From assembly GCA_026745465.1 (NCBI GenBank), contig JACYXH010000815.1:62001-126000 (forward strand): a DNA stretch of 64,000 nt, in the 5' to 3' direction. Positions 1 to 10,528 of this stretch are shown in pieces. How positions within the stretch are numbered: the first letter of the stretch is position 1; each line of letters begins with the position of its first letter. Under the pieces are notes generated by a model. That model was not told the origin of the DNA and did no database searches. It was given only the letters and a program-made list of their open reading frames with translations. This DNA is from Lota lota. Taxonomy: Eukaryota; Chordata; Actinopteri; Gadiformes; Lotidae. Made by a program: the position numbers and the translations under genes.

Positions 1-79
1 GGTCTTGTTTAAGGGACAGAGTCTCACGGCCACATGCAACGCTCGGTCCTCTCTGAAAACCACTGCTGTGTGGTACAAG
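1..79 (+). CDS. Ig-domain exon of an MCAM/BCAM-type adhesion molecule (partial)
   Basis: Start of the window lies inside an exon. Read from base 2 it encodes about 26 residues with the first half of an immunoglobulin fold: a strand-B motif with cysteine (SLTATCNARS) followed by the strand-C tryptophan (AVWYK). It ends at TACAAG|GTTATT, a donor leaving phase 0. The next exon (341-482) continues in the same phase and supplies the second half of the domain, so the two form one membrane-proximal Ig domain. The 5' part of the gene lies outside the window. A weak point is the non-canonical GTTATT donor. Confidence 0.6.
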
Positions 80-340
80 GTTATTATCATTCTTCTTCTT
101 CATAAGGAAAATGTGTTCGGTTTGGTAACGATCACTCAAAGATCGATGACACGGGCCAAATGTCAATGAATGCTAAGCTAAGCGCCAATACCTGCTGTGT
201 ATAACTACAGCAATACACAAAACAAATACCAGCACCCTCCTACAAGTTATTACTATGTCAATCGTCTTTTTTGAGACAATAACTTGAGTCTGACGTGTGC
301 GTGTGTTTGGTGTGCGCGTGTGTTTGGCATGTGTCTGCAG

Positions 341-482
341 AAGGGAAAGCAGGTGGGGAGCGGGCGCACACTGACCCTGGAGGACGCCACCTCCGCCACA
401 GCCGGGAAGTACGTGTGTGAGGTGACGGTGCTGGCCCTGCCGGCCCTTCACTCCACGGGCTCCGTCCACATCAAGGTCGAGG
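341..482 (+). CDS. Ig-domain exon of an MCAM/BCAM-type adhesion molecule
   Basis: Bounded by TGTCTGCAG| and |GTACGT; 142 bp, phase 0 to phase 1. The product contains the classical end of an Ig domain: a LTLEDATSATAGKYVCEV motif (Leu-x-Leu, then the Gly-x-Tyr-x-Cys strand F), then a strand G segment ending HIKVE. The run VLALPALHSTGSVHIKV resembles the matching segment of the MCAM/BCAM family, where the Cys strand is followed by a Pro-x-hydrophobic stretch. Together with the TM exon downstream this supports an MCAM (CD146)/BCAM type I surface glycoprotein that mediates cell-cell and cell-matrix adhesion. Choice between MCAM and BCAM rests on the cytoplasmic juxtamembrane motif. Confidence 0.75.
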
Positions 483-1299
483 GTACGTGTCCCCATAGAC
501 CCCCCTGTGCACAGAGGGGTCATCGTAGGACACACACAGGTGTCGCTCATAACACTGATCATGGGTGGGCTGCTTTGCTGTACCAGGGCAGGGGAAGCAG
601 ACTAAGCTGGAGAAGATAAGCTACTTGTGCCCTGGTACAAGTAGCAGACCCAGAATTCGTGTCGTGAGTGCGACCTGTGTGTGTCCTACGATGACCCTTC
701 TGTGAAAAGGGTCAATTAGTTGTTGTACACAAAAACATAACACAATATCCCCCTACCATATTAAACACTGGGTTAATTGAAACTGTGGCAGGGGAATTTT
801 GTTAGCCTGGCGTTTTCTAATAAATATGTCAATCCTATATTCTGACAAACTCAGAAGCCCCACACTTGAAACATAAATGACTTAACCAGCTGTAAATAAA
901 TAACCAAACGAACAGAAAGTGGACAGATGGCTTGAAGGATAGGATGGTTTGTTTGCCACCGATGAGCAAGGGACTTGTATTAAGAAGAGTTCTGTAATTA
1001 TATTCTACATTTTGCAGAGTGCAGTTTAAGAAGGTGTATTTTAACATTTTAAACTTTAAACAAATGTATGGTGGTGGCTGCAGAATCAATTGAAACCCAG
1101 CAGGGGTTGTCATTGGGCCATATGTTAAATAGATACATAAAAACAATATGAGACATAAGAAATGCAGAAAATGACAGCAGTGACCTTTTCAGCGGGAGGG
1201 GATAGGGAGTCCACATCAGAAGTAGAGAGCTCTGTGTGTATCTAGGCTAGCGGTGGATGGCCAGTCCGTTCTAAGTGGGATTCTGCCTGTGATTCACAG
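483..1299 (+). other. intron of the adhesion gene
   Basis: No coding signal was recognised between the Ig exon and the stalk exon. The sequence is AT-rich in its second half with no identifiable element. Confidence 0.5.
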
Positions 1300-1337
1300 C
1301 TCCTCTGGCCACATCCACACCGTCCCCAACTGTCCCG
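1300..1337 (+). CDS. short stalk exon of the adhesion gene
   Basis: A 38-bp candidate exon between GATTCACAG| and CCCG|GTAAGC. It accepts phase 1 from the Ig exon and leaves phase 0, which fits the TM exon if that exon begins at 2244. In that frame it encodes a Ser/Thr/Pro stretch (PLATSTPSPTVP), as expected for the short extracellular stalk between the last Ig domain and the membrane. Support is phase consistency and composition only; no homology can be claimed for so short a piece. Confidence 0.5.
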
Positions 1338-1754
1338 GTAAGCATGGCTCCCCTCTCCTGAAAGCTGTCCTCTTTTATTCCCCACCTAAGAAAAGCTCTT
1401 CCTCTCTTCCACCGCCACCCTCGCTCTCCACATGAACCCTAAAGCTTCCAGGTCAGAAGCACCTTGGGTCACCTCTCCCTTCTTCCAGTTCAAACCCACA
1501 GACAGAAGGAGAAACAGGGCTCTTAATGGTTCTGGGTCTGCAGCGGAGCGATGGTGTGGGTCAGTTGGTCGGGAGGGTTTGTAGCACGCTGGGAATGAAA
1601 GAGACTCATGGTTCTTTAACACGATGAGCCCAGCCCTGCTGGAATTTATTTTGGCAGAGGCACGCTTTTTTCCATGAATTCTTCTACATTTGCCTCCTAA
1701 TTTAATGTTGTGGTTTGTTTTTGTGGGACAAATTCATGATACCGAATGCTAATT

Positions 1755-1834
1755 GTTAACTCATTCCACTGACTAGTTAACTCATTCCAGTGACTAGTTA
1801 ACTCATTCCAGTGACTAGTTAACTCATTCCAGTG
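1755..1834. repeat. 21-bp tandem repeat, about 4 copies
   Basis: Unit GTTAACTCATTCCAGTGACTA repeated head to tail inside the intron before the transmembrane exon. The first copy has C instead of G in CCACTG. Confidence 0.9.
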
Positions 1835-2243
1835 GGCAGACGAGCTTTAACATCCAGTCCAGACCATCGACTTTCTCAGACCAAGTGTCTAAAGGTTTCT
1901 AATCAGCATCGTTTAGACTGGCAACTGTAGAAATACACGTATTAGAAACCCTTCTGAAAGCCCTGGCTCTGTGCCGTCTCCCCCCAGAGGCCTGGCTGGG
2001 ACATAGCACGACTGATCAACAGTAACACAACATCATCTCAGGCTGCTTTTGTTTAAAGCGGCACTAGGGCTGGCCGTTATTCACACTGCTACTTCTTCCT
2101 CTTCTTTCTGTTCCTCAGATCAGCACATTGTGGCGAGAAGCCATTTAACACTGCATCGTCTGTCTCTGTTCCATCCCTGCGTCTGCCTGCGTGCGTGTGT
2201 GATGGTGCGTGCGTGTACCCGTATGCGTGTGTTTGTAGCCAAG

Positions 2244-2380
2244 GCGATGGTGGTGGTGGTGGTGGTGGTTGTTGTGGTTGTGATCATCCTGGCCCTCCTG
2301 CTGCCGGCCGTCCTGGGGAGCGTCATCTACTTCCTGCACAAGAAAGGCAAGATCCCCTGCTGCTCGGGGAAGAGGGAGAT
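2244..2380 (+). CDS. mcam: transmembrane exon, MCAM-like
   Basis: Encodes a single hydrophobic helix followed by a basic juxtamembrane segment. The helix begins with a long valine run coded by a (GTG)n microsatellite, continues IILALLLPAVLGSVIYFL, and is followed by HKKGKIPCCSGKRE. Known MCAM proteins have the same order VLGAVLYFL-YKKGKLPC-SGKQE, so MCAM (CD146) is preferred over BCAM. The acceptor is placed at CCAAG|GCGATG because it keeps phase with the stalk exon. The alternative TTTGTAG|CC would need a missing exon. The donor is GGAGAT|GTACGC, leaving phase 2, as expected if the next exon completes an isoleucine codon. The cytoplasmic tail exon with the usual C-terminal motif was not found downstream. 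Confidence 0.75.
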
Positions 2381-2389
2381 GTACGCTGT

Positions 2390-2432
2390 TCACACACACA
2401 CACACACATAGACACACACACACTGGTTCATG
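2390..2432. repeat. CA microsatellite
   Basis: (CA)n interrupted by TAGA, immediately after the transmembrane exon donor. Confidence 0.9.
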
Positions 2433-4229
2433 CACCGTTTTCATAGAAGAAATTGATTGTTTGCAGTTTATGGAAGTTTGATGACACTCGTGTGTTCTTA
2501 CGAAACTGTATATATATAGTTATTTAAGGACTTTCTGCACGTGGTTTTGTTTTGTAGGGACATTTGACAGTGAATTTCCTTTGGTTTTGTCATTATTCTG
2601 TGTTCAATAATCACAGAGGAAGCCAAAGCTATTTTCTTGCTGGGTTTTCATTTTTATATTACTATGTTTTGATGGGAAGGGACGCTATGGTATAAAGAAG
2701 GGTCCCTAATAGTGTCTGTAGCTGTGAGAGAACAATATACCAGGAGGACCCCAATAAAGCCCCTCTCACTGTGTCATGCAGGCAAACACCACATCGCCAA
2801 CACAGATGCACTGACACTACAGCCGTCGTTTAAACGGCTCCTTTTGGCAAAACTACTCTCAAGCTGCTTATTCACAAAGTCCCAGAGTTTAAGGATTGTT
2901 TTGATTTGTTTTTTCCTTCGAAAGGCCAAGTCTTTGTATTTGACTCGAATGCTGCAGTGCCTGTTTAACATGTAAAAGTTTGTTTGAAGAATCCATCGAA
3001 CGCTGTGTTCAATTTGTTGAAATATCCAGGTAGTCCTTCGATCCGGAACTCTTGCTTGTTTATGGTGTGTAGTTGAGAGAAAAAAGATAGACGTTTGACC
3101 TGTAGTTTTGATTGGCACTGTCTTCGTTCTGCAGGAGTGAGTGAGTGGACTTTGGCGCACGCAATAAGAAGCGGTGGTTTGGTTTGGAGTAGTTCTCTGA
3201 TTATAATGATTCTCATTATAAAGTGTTTACAGTGTGGAGGTGTCACCCACTGACGGGACCACATTGCGAGGGAGTGGAGTGGATATGCCATACTGCCATA
3301 CATACAGAGAGAAAACAATGTCCTAACATTGTGTGTGGTACAGGATTTCAGGAGTATGACTCCACTCAGTTTTTTGTTTTATTCGAATGGTTCTGGACAT
3401 TTCGCCAACGGGAGTTTGAAAGTGTACAGTTGGACTTTGTATGTTACATATACATTTGTTTTTCAAGAAAATTATGCCAAGTAAAAGTTGCATTTGAAAA
3501 AACAATGTTTCCATGACTTTCACTGTCGTCAACTCTTTGAAGAACAACCATTTGGCCGTAGATCAGTGTCAAAGCAGAGCGGGAGTTACACTCACAGGAG
3601 GAAAGCACAGAGCGTTCTTTCTTCAAGTCCTGGCTCACTTTGTGGTTAAAGCTAAACGTACACTACTGAGAATTCTGTACATTTGAACCCCAACGCTGAC
3701 AGCAAGGACAGGAGTCAGCCTGATGATTTGGCCTGTGAGATAGGGTTAGGGTTAGTTAATCTAACTGATAGATTAGTTAGGGTTAGATGATTTGGCCTGT
3801 GAGATGCTGGACAGAGGCAACAAGTGGAGTGCGCAGAACTTAGTAATATGGATAGGAATAATTATTCATCACTCTAAATTTGATGCAAAATGAGTATTAA
3901 AAAAGTACAGAAAACAATGGAGTCATGTTGTCTGTTGTCGTTTATTTTCCGCTTTTGTAGAACATTTTGTAAATCACCTCTTTTAATATAAACAACACAG
4001 ATAAAGTGTTAACAAAAATACTGTTTAATTAAAAATAGTCATGGCTTCGGCATGAACACATGACAACACAATAAATGCTGGTATTCAAGAAATTTAATCA
4101 AAGTCTTCACACATGCAATGACAAAAAGCCTTTTTTATGTTAATTACACTATCATTACAAATCTGCCCTCGTATGGGGATTTTCACATTAAAACGGTGCT
4201 AACAAGGTTATTTCATTAAAGTCTTAATG
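2433..4229. other. non-coding stretch, no gene recognised
   Basis: AT-rich sequence with several short chance ORFs. At 3734-3790 there is a small telomere-like motif (TTAGGGTTAGGG) followed by an imperfect inverted and direct repetition of GATGATTTGGCCTGTGAGAT/GGGTTAG. I see no exon here that I can support. Confidence 0.5.
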
Positions 4230-4565
4230 ATTGATGCACCTTTTGTCAATAAACCATCCACTCCATTCCATGTTTTCCGAAGAGCTTGGGGCCTGCTCTG
4301 TGCCGATGTTAACCCCATGATGAGTCAAGCCTTGAAGGACAGCTTCAGTGGCTTTAACAAAGTCCGGCAGCGCTTCGGCATCTCTGACGGTGGATCAACA
4401 TGCTTTTAGTTACTGTTTTCTGGGCAGTTAGTCATAGCATTGTAGCAGTAGATTATGTGTTCTTGCCTTTGGCAAATGGCTCGTTTATTGCATTTCGATT
4501 TGTCTTGGGCCATTCCAGGACCACCATTGACAAATTCATAGACAATGTGTTGAGACCTGAAATTT
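4230..4565 (-). pseudogene. possible 3' exons of the integrase-derived gene
   Basis: On the minus strand two open stretches look coding-like: about 4400-4230 (reading RDAEALPDFVKATEAVLQGL) and about 4560-4410 (reading YEFVNGGPGMAQDKSKCN, then Cys/His-rich text). They lie downstream of, and on the same strand as, the integrase fragments at 4.9-6.1 kb and may be C-terminal exons of that unit. I do not recognise a family and no splice chain could be fixed. Confidence 0.25.
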
Positions 4566-4914
4566 GATTGATAATGAAGATTATAAAAACAATTGTAATT
4601 GTAAACAAAAAACAACTTTATATTTGCTGTTTAAAATTCTCTAAAAGGTGTTGCGTTCCCTTGTGTTTGTCCCCTATCGGCCACCGTAGCCCTTGGTTCC
4701 ATCAGACAGGTGCTCTCCGTGGTAGCTCGGTTCTTACTCATTTTCTCTCTGCACTAAATCAGGTGATTCCGGCACTAGGAAACATGCTTTTTGCAGCCAT
4801 TAAACAAAGTTGAATGTTCATATATATATTTGTATTATTTTACATTTAACCCTTTTATTTGAGTATGTTAAATGCTGTTTCTTAGATAATTTAACAGTTA
4901 AAACAAGGCCGAAC

Positions 4915-6103
4915 TATGTACATTGATGTAGTTGTAAAAGGCATCTCTTAACCTCTGTATGGTCCCATTCAACCTCTCCACCGGGCACAGAGACACCTTC
5001 TGATCCCCAACACTTGGCACACTTTGGTGTTGATCTGAATGAATGGTGCAGAGAACGATTTAAACCCACTGTTACAATTAATAAATAAAAAGTACTCAAT
5101 TGAAATGACTAGTAATGTGCAAGTACATACTTTTTTGACAAATTTTTTCCTTGATCAGTGAGGATTCTTTGTGGCACTTTAAATTGATACACAGATTTTA
5201 GTATGCACTGTGTAACCTCTGCTGTGGATTTAGATTTGATGGCATAGGCCTGCGACCATCTGGTACAGCAGTCGACCATCACACAGATGTACTGGTTTCC
5301 CTGGTCTGTCATGACCAGCTTACCAACTAGGTCCATGCCTACAAGTTCAAATGGAACTTTAGTCTGTTTGAAAACAAAGACAAAAAGACGACACAATTAC
5401 TATGTTATTCACACATTAAATATGTTGGAAATATGGTGAATGCTCCTCCCATCTACTATAAAAAGGAACAGTGATCAAAACACACAAAAATGGAATGTTA
5501 ACCTTTATTGGTTTATAATCCGTGCCAAGCTTGAGGTCATGTCGGTGATACCTATGGAAGTTAAAGGTTAAATATGAAACCAAAAACATACCCAATTATC
5601 AATGTCGGCTGAGGCCGACCAGGCCAGTAGAACCGTTGAGAAATCACGTTCCTAGTCCGAATTTGGCCGCAGTGTGCGCCAATGTCACTGGTGTGAAATT
5701 CTTCCAATAATGAGTCGGCCTCAGCCGCCCCACAGACAACTTTCACTCAATCCTCTTTGTCAGATCCCTTATGTCTGACATAAAACAATTCACCATCTGA
5801 AGATAGGATAGCAATTATTGAGAACCCTTTAAGCCTTGTCTAATTCGGCCTACAGGCCTCTCTTACCATGAATTGCAATGGTAACTACTAATGTAGGCTA
5901 ATATGCAGTATTTTCTCAAAGGTTTATGCATTATTGTTAAATGATGTATTTAATGGATTAAGTATCTACTTTAGGCCTACCATCGATGCAGTACTTTTGG
6001 GCTCGTCGCCGAGTAGTGAAGCGCTGTTTTTTGTCACTTTCTTTAGGAAACTCTCTTTTGATGAGGAACTCCCTTAACTCCTCAAACATTTGTTTGTCCA
6101 TAA
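4915..6103 (-). pseudogene. degenerate gypsy-integrase-derived gene (GIN1/KRBA2-like)
   Basis: Minus-strand pieces in order match a Ty3/gypsy integrase split by introns. (1) 6103-5980: MDKQMFEELREFLIKREFP start followed by a basic Arg-Arg-Arg segment. (2) about 5800-5590: a GELFYVRHKG segment, an in-frame TGA, then an HHCC-like region with FHTSDIGAHCG and SQRFYWPG. (3) about 5555-5510: a short exon reading LGTDYKPIK. (4) about 5370-5140: the catalytic core with VGMDLVGKL, CTRWSQA and ILTDQGKN (first two acidic residues of D,D-E). (5) about 5050-4915: VERLNGTIQR in a shifted frame. Domesticated integrases such as GIN1 and KRBA2-like proteins share this layout. The stop codon and frame break suggest a dead copy, although residual sequencing errors cannot be excluded. 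Confidence 0.55.
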
Positions 6104-6752
6104 TGTAATCTCAAAACAAAGTATAAATGGCCAGCTATCATGAATTGTTTCCTGTTGCGTGTGGACTTTGATGAAAGCAGACATGAATAATTATACAGGA
6201 TGACAAATGAAAAACAGAGGTTGCTGTCGGGTGCTTCGTCCCGAGGCCCGCCGTGCTTCTACTGGAACTACAGGCTACTGCTTCTTCAGTGGCGCAATAC
6301 CGCTCCCTCCCCCCTCCCCCCCAAAATCCCGTGACCGGTTCAAAGGCCCACCGCGCATCGTCCTGGTCTTCTCATTGGTCGACGGGGCGGGCGCCTTCAT
6401 CAAGAGCGTCAAGAGCGAGATCAAAAGAAAGCGCGTGAATGTCATAGTATGGCGGGTATTCTGTACACTGTAAACCTGAACAGTACTACTAACTTATAAA
6501 GATTGCGAACACTACAATTAAAATCTGTCGCATGGTTGCTAGAACTTAAAACTATTTCATTCTCTTAACGAGTAACCTACTTATATGTTTACGTGGCTCA
6601 TCAGGTCTGAGTAAACACCTCTAGTTAAATGATTATTTTTAATTATTTATAATTAATTATTATAAAATTGTAATTATTATTTTGTATACGTCATTGACGT
6701 TACGACGTTGCGGCTCCGCCCTGAACGACGTTGACAGAGAAATCGATCCAAC
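6104..6752. other. possible bidirectional promoter region, no gene assigned
   Basis: Between the minus-strand integrase-like first exon and a plus-strand ATG at 6753. The interval 6230-6440 is relatively GC-rich, the rest AT-rich. No other feature recognised. Confidence 0.25.
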
Positions 6753-6798
6753 ATGGCTGCCCTCCACAAGCGACGGTCGTTCACACTTGGAGAAACTT
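6753..6798 (+). CDS. possible first coding exon of an unknown gene
   Basis: An ATG in a favourable context (ACATGG) opens a 15-codon reading MAALHKRRSFTLGET and stops at ACTT|GTAAGT, an ideal splice donor. It lies just downstream of a CG-containing stretch. No continuation was found before the DIRS element begins at about 7175, and no family is recognised. It could be a truncated gene start or a chance pattern. Confidence 0.25.
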
Positions 6799-7190
6799 GT
6801 AAGTAAAAAAAAAATAAACGTCGAAAGGCCTTTACTCATTATAACGCTGTAAGGCATCGTAACGAAGAACACTTTTGATCGACAGTGCTGTTTTTACATT
6901 CAGGATAAAGTGCAAAGCGCTCATTTCTGAACGCCAGCGCCACTGCCTTAAAATAATACGTCACCGTCAACAAGGTGTCTCCTTTCAGTCAGCAGCATAT
7001 ATATATGTACTATTGTAATAAGTAAGTACGTAAAAATGATAACTTTGAATAAATAGTATTTTTAGTAATAATTACTATATTTTTAAGTACAGTGCACTTG
7101 AATAAAAAAATGATAACCGAAGAATGTCTTTATTTTATTTTTCTCAACCATTTAGGAAAAGTTTAAATGGCAGCAGTAGTTCTATTTCAT

Positions 7191-7234
7191 GTAGGCTACG
7201 CCGTCTAGGCTTCGCCTTATGGGCTTGTCCCGTG
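7191..7234 (+). repeat. left inverted terminal repeat of the DIRS element
   Basis: 44-bp arm, reverse complement of 10727-10770 apart from a four-base block; a weaker outer match extends back to about 7175. Confidence 0.85.
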
Positions 7235-7367
7235 CGCGCACTCGCGTTTTTCAGCAATGCACCAATCAACGTGGGCACAGCCCACACTTCCCACGGCACC
7301 GTGTATATAACGCGGCGCACAGCTGCGTTCGTCCTCTTTTTTCTTTCAGCATTTGTACCAACAAAAC

Positions 7368-7973
7368 ATGATGACTTCATGCAGCAGCGGCGCGGCGGCA
7401 TCTGGGGAGGTACGGCCCTTTTCAGGGCCTCTCTGCTCCTCTTGCCCGGCGATCCTTGCTCCGGACGACGGGCACGTCATGTGTTTCCGTTGCCTCGGTG
7501 CGGAGCACGCCATGGCAGCCTTTTCAGGCTCCGGCTCCTGCGCCGCCTGTACCACCCTACCTCAAGAGGTTCTCCTCTCGAGGCACCTGTTTTTTTTTTG
7601 TTCCCCGTCGGTGGAGCTAGCGGACGCCATCGATATCTTCGACGCCGTGGCGACACCGGGGGAAGACGAGGACTACGACCTCGATGTGGACTCCGCGTCG
7701 GGGACTTCCTCAAGGCCTTCAGGGGTTTTGCCCCCGGAGAAGCCGCATCGTTTCGCCGACCTGTTCGGCGATATCATGGGCGAGGCAGCGGCCATCAAGG
7801 GCATTGCTATGCCACCTCCGCCGCCCTCCCCGGAACTGGACGACATGCAGGGGGACTATTTTAGGCCTCCTTCGTCGACCAGACGGCCTACTATATATGC
7901 CCTCTGTTCCCACCCGTTCAGCGGTATCTTACCGCGGCGGCTGTGGACCCGTCCTCCCTTAAGGCCCCGGTGA
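7368..7973 (+). CDS. DIRS gag-like ORF1
   Basis: About 200 residues. Starts probably at the ATG of MMTSC (two methionines follow another upstream in-frame ATG). Residues about 20-60 hold paired cysteines in the pattern CSSCPAIL...HVMCFRCLG...CAACTTL, a small zinc-binding module typical of the first ORF of fish DIRS elements. The middle is acidic (EDEDYDLDVD). It overlaps the start of the RT ORF by about 30 bases in another frame. The protein presumably packages element RNA. Confidence 0.65.
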   Translation: MMTSCSSGAAASGEVRPFSGPLCSSCPAILAPDDGHVMCFRCLGAEHAMAAFSGSGSCAACTTLPQEVLLSRHLFFFCSPSVELADAIDIFDAVATPGEDEDYDLDVDSASGTSSRPSGVLPPEKPHRFADLFGDIMGEAAAIKGIAMPPPPPSPELDDMQGDYFRPPSSTRRPTIYALCSHPFSGILPRRLWTRPPLRPR

Positions 7974-9802
7974 AGGCGTTCACCGATTTCACCAGGGTGG
8001 AGGGGTGGTCCGCCACACAGGCGAGGGGGATACCTCGCCTGGAGCCTCCTCTGGCAGCGCTCCTATGTCCGGGCGCCGGATGGCGTCCGAACGAGAAGCC
8101 GCTGCCCCCCGACCGGCTTCTCAAGCAGCTCGCTGCCTTGTGGGACAGATCCTTTGTCTGCGCCTCACAAGCAGCGGCGGCCGTGAACAACATTGCCCTG
8201 CTTTCCTCTGCCCTGTCGGCCATGACAGTTGGCAAGGATTCGTTCGGGCAGAGCGACGTGGAGAAGGTCGCTAGATTCTCCGGCGCTGTCCTCCAGCTTT
8301 GCCAGCCAGTGGCGGTTACTGCCGGACGTCAGATGGCGTGGGCGACCATGGGTCATCGAGCCATGTGGCTGTCCTTCTCCTCTGTCCCTGACAGAGAAAG
8401 GGCGGGCCTTATCCAGGGTCCGTTGGCCGCGGACGGACTCTTTGGACCTCGGTTCGCGGAGGTTCCCGCCCACCTCCAGTCCGTCCGTGAAAATCGTTCC
8501 CGGTTCGGGCCGATTCTCACGGGCTCCTCCTACCAGGCCAGCGGGAGCAGTCGGGCCAGCAGGAAGCGGGGTCGACCACGTCCTCAACGGGCCACACCGC
8601 CACCTCTAGCGCTGACGCCGCCTCCGCAGCAGCGCCAGGCAGCGAAGGGGCAGAAAGCACGGAAGCTGGCGCCCACGTGGGACCGACCCACGTCTTTTTC
8701 CTTCCCCAATAAAGAATTGAAAGCCCGTTCGACCGAACGGCAGTACATCTTTAAGGAGCTGTGCCCTTTAAGCCGACCGCGCCCTGCGCCTGTCGTGCAT
8801 TCCTGTTCCCCTCAGCCTCTCCCTCCCTCTCAGCCTAGTGGCTGTGGGGCGGCGGCTAGGCAGTGTAGTATAGCCAGGGGGTCGTCCGGGTTTTACTCCC
8901 GCTACTTCCTGGTTCCCAAGAAGTCGGGGGAGATGAGACCCATTCTGGATCTTCGCGTCTTCAACAATTTTGTTGCCGCGAGGAACTTCAGAATGCTCAC
9001 CACCAGAGCGTTGCTCCGGTGTGTGAGAGAGGGCGACTGGTTCACATCCCTGGATCTCAAGGATGCGTACTTCCACGTCCCCATTCTCCAGGCTCACAGG
9101 AAATTTCTCCGCTTCGCCTTTATGGGCGTGGCGTACGAGTACCAGTGCCTGCCGTTCGGTTACTCTCTGGCCCCACGCATGTTTTTAAAGTGTGTAGAGG
9201 CAGCGCTGGGACCGCTCAGGCGTCAGGGAAAGAGAGTTTTCTTTTACCTCGATGACCTACAGATTCTGAGCGACTCAGAGGAAGCTGCGAGAAGAGACAC
9301 CATGACGGTGATAAACCATCTCTCCGCGTTGGGTTTCGCCATCAACTGGGTAAAGAGCTCTCCGCTCCCCAGCCGCCGGCTAGTCTACTTGGTGCTTTGC
9401 CTAGACTCCGTCACGTTCACAGCGACGCTCTCGCCTCCTCGGCGAGATGCTGTCCTGTTGGCGCTCTCCCGTTTTCACACTCGCGGAAGAGTGACCGCAC
9501 TGTCCGTCATGCACCTGTTGGGACTGATGGCAGCTGCTCACCATGTGGTGCCCCTGGGTCTGCTCTTTATGCGCAGACTACAGCGGTGGTTTGCTCGCCA
9601 GAGACTGGACCCCAAGAGACACAAGCGCAGGCTACTGTCAGTTCCTCGCTCGGTGTCTCCAGACCTGAGATATTGGGGGAGTTCCCCGGCTATTCTCAGA
9701 GGGGTTCCCCTAGGCAGAGTCACGTCTCACGTGGTGGTCTTCACGGACGCCTCGTTGACGGGTTGGGGAGTAACGTGCCTTTCCCACTCGGTCGGAGGCT
9801 AG
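7943..9802 (+). CDS. DIRS reverse transcriptase / RNase H (N-terminal part)
   Basis: Copies element RNA into DNA. About 619 residues. The RT core begins near 8880 with GFYSRYFLVPKKSGEMRPIL, followed by SLDLKDAYFHV and the catalytic box FFYLDDLQIL near 9240, then the DIRS-type connection and the first RNase H strand (VVVFTDASLTGWG) near 9740. The ORF then stops at 9802 while the RNase H continues at 9833 in another frame, so a one- or two-base shift or a real break lies at about 9790-9830. The N-terminal third (7943-8860) is Pro/Arg-rich and carries no recognised domain. Confidence 0.8.
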   Translation: MDPSSLKAPVKAFTDFTRVEGWSATQARGIPRLEPPLAALLCPGAGWRPNEKPLPPDRLLKQLAALWDRSFVCASQAAAAVNNIALLSSALSAMTVGKDSFGQSDVEKVARFSGAVLQLCQPVAVTAGRQMAWATMGHRAMWLSFSSVPDRERAGLIQGPLAADGLFGPRFAEVPAHLQSVRENRSRFGPILTGSSYQASGSSRASRKRGRPRPQRATPPPLALTPPPQQRQAAKGQKARKLAPTWDRPTSFSFPNKELKARSTERQYIFKELCPLSRPRPAPVVHSCSPQPLPPSQPSGCGAAARQCSIARGSSGFYSRYFLVPKKSGEMRPILDLRVFNNFVAARNFRMLTTRALLRCVREGDWFTSLDLKDAYFHVPILQAHRKFLRFAFMGVAYEYQCLPFGYSLAPRMFLKCVEAALGPLRRQGKRVFFYLDDLQILSDSEEAARRDTMTVINHLSALGFAINWVKSSPLPSRRLVYLVLCLDSVTFTATLSPPRRDAVLLALSRFHTRGRVTALSVMHLLGLMAAAHHVVPLGLLFMRRLQRWFARQRLDPKRHKRRLLSVPRSVSPDLRYWGSSPAILRGVPLGRVTSHVVVFTDASLTGWGVTCLSHSVGG

Positions 9803-9832
9803 TGGCCGACTCTCCCCACTCCACACATAAAT

Positions 9833-10528
9833 GTGCTGGAGCTCATCACGGTGAGGAAAGTGCTTGTACACTTCTCTCACCTGGTGTGCGGCCGCCACGT
9901 TCTGATCCGAACGGACAGCGTGTCAGCGGCGGCATACATAAACAAACAAGGGGGAGTGCGCTCCGCTGCTCTCCACCGAGCAGCAGTCGAGCTCTGGCTG
10001 TGGGCTCATCAGAACCTGCTCAGCCTGAGAGCCCTGCATATCGCGGGTGCCCTGAACTTTGGGGCGGACCTCATGTCTCGCGGCGGTCCCCGCCGAGACG
10101 AGTGGCGGTTACATCCCGACATTGTCAGACTGATCTGGCAGAGGTTCGGGATGGCTCAGGTGGACCTTTTTGCGTCCAGGGAGAACACCCACTGCAATCT
10201 GTGGTTCTCTCTCAGCCCTCGGGATCTTTCCCCGTTGGGGGTGGACGCGATGGCTCACACACCGTGGCCGCGGGAACTCTTATATGCGTTCCCGCCGCTT
10301 CAACTAATCCACCCTCTCCTAGAGCGGGTCAGGCAGGAGGGATTGTCCCTCATTCTAGTGGCCCCGGAGAACCGCTCAGCTCTGTGGTTCCCAGAGCTAG
10401 CGGCGCTCTCTTGCACGGAGCCGTGGCCGGTACCGATCAGACCAGACGCGCTGACGCAGGCTCACGGGACGGTGCACCACCCACCCTGTGTGACGGGTCG
10501 GTTGTTGGTTTGGCTTCTGAGAGGTTGA
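9833..10528 (+). CDS. DIRS RNase H remainder and C-terminal extension
   Basis: Continues the RNase H fold after the frame break: LIRTDSVSAAAYINKQGG and HIAGALNFGADLMSRGG are the conserved later motifs (Asp in RTDS, His-x-Ala-Gly, Ala-Asp). A downstream segment VDLFASRENTHCNLWFS with LVAPENRSALWFPEL is the usual linker to the recombinase in this superfamily. Together with 7943-9802 it forms a single ancestral polyprotein. Confidence 0.7.
   Translation: MLELITVRKVLVHFSHLVCGRHVLIRTDSVSAAAYINKQGGVRSAALHRAAVELWLWAHQNLLSLRALHIAGALNFGADLMSRGGPRRDEWRLHPDIVRLIWQRFGMAQVDLFASRENTHCNLWFSLSPRDLSPLGVDAMAHTPWPRELLYAFPPLQLIHPLLERVRQEGLSLILVAPENRSALWFPELAALSCTEPWPVPIRPDALTQAHGTVHHPPCVTGRLLVWLLRG

Noticed and set aside
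2965..3638. Several ORFs of 60-130 residues on both strands
   Set aside because: No domain, overlapping in all frames, AT-rich; consistent with chance.
3734..3760. Telomere repeat
   Set aside because: Only two or three TTAGGG-like units, too short for more than chance or an ancient scar.
9397..10460. Long plus-strand ORF overlapping the RT/RNase H frame
   Set aside because: Shadow frame in GC-rich DIRS coding sequence; only its last part (10461-10716) has recombinase motifs.
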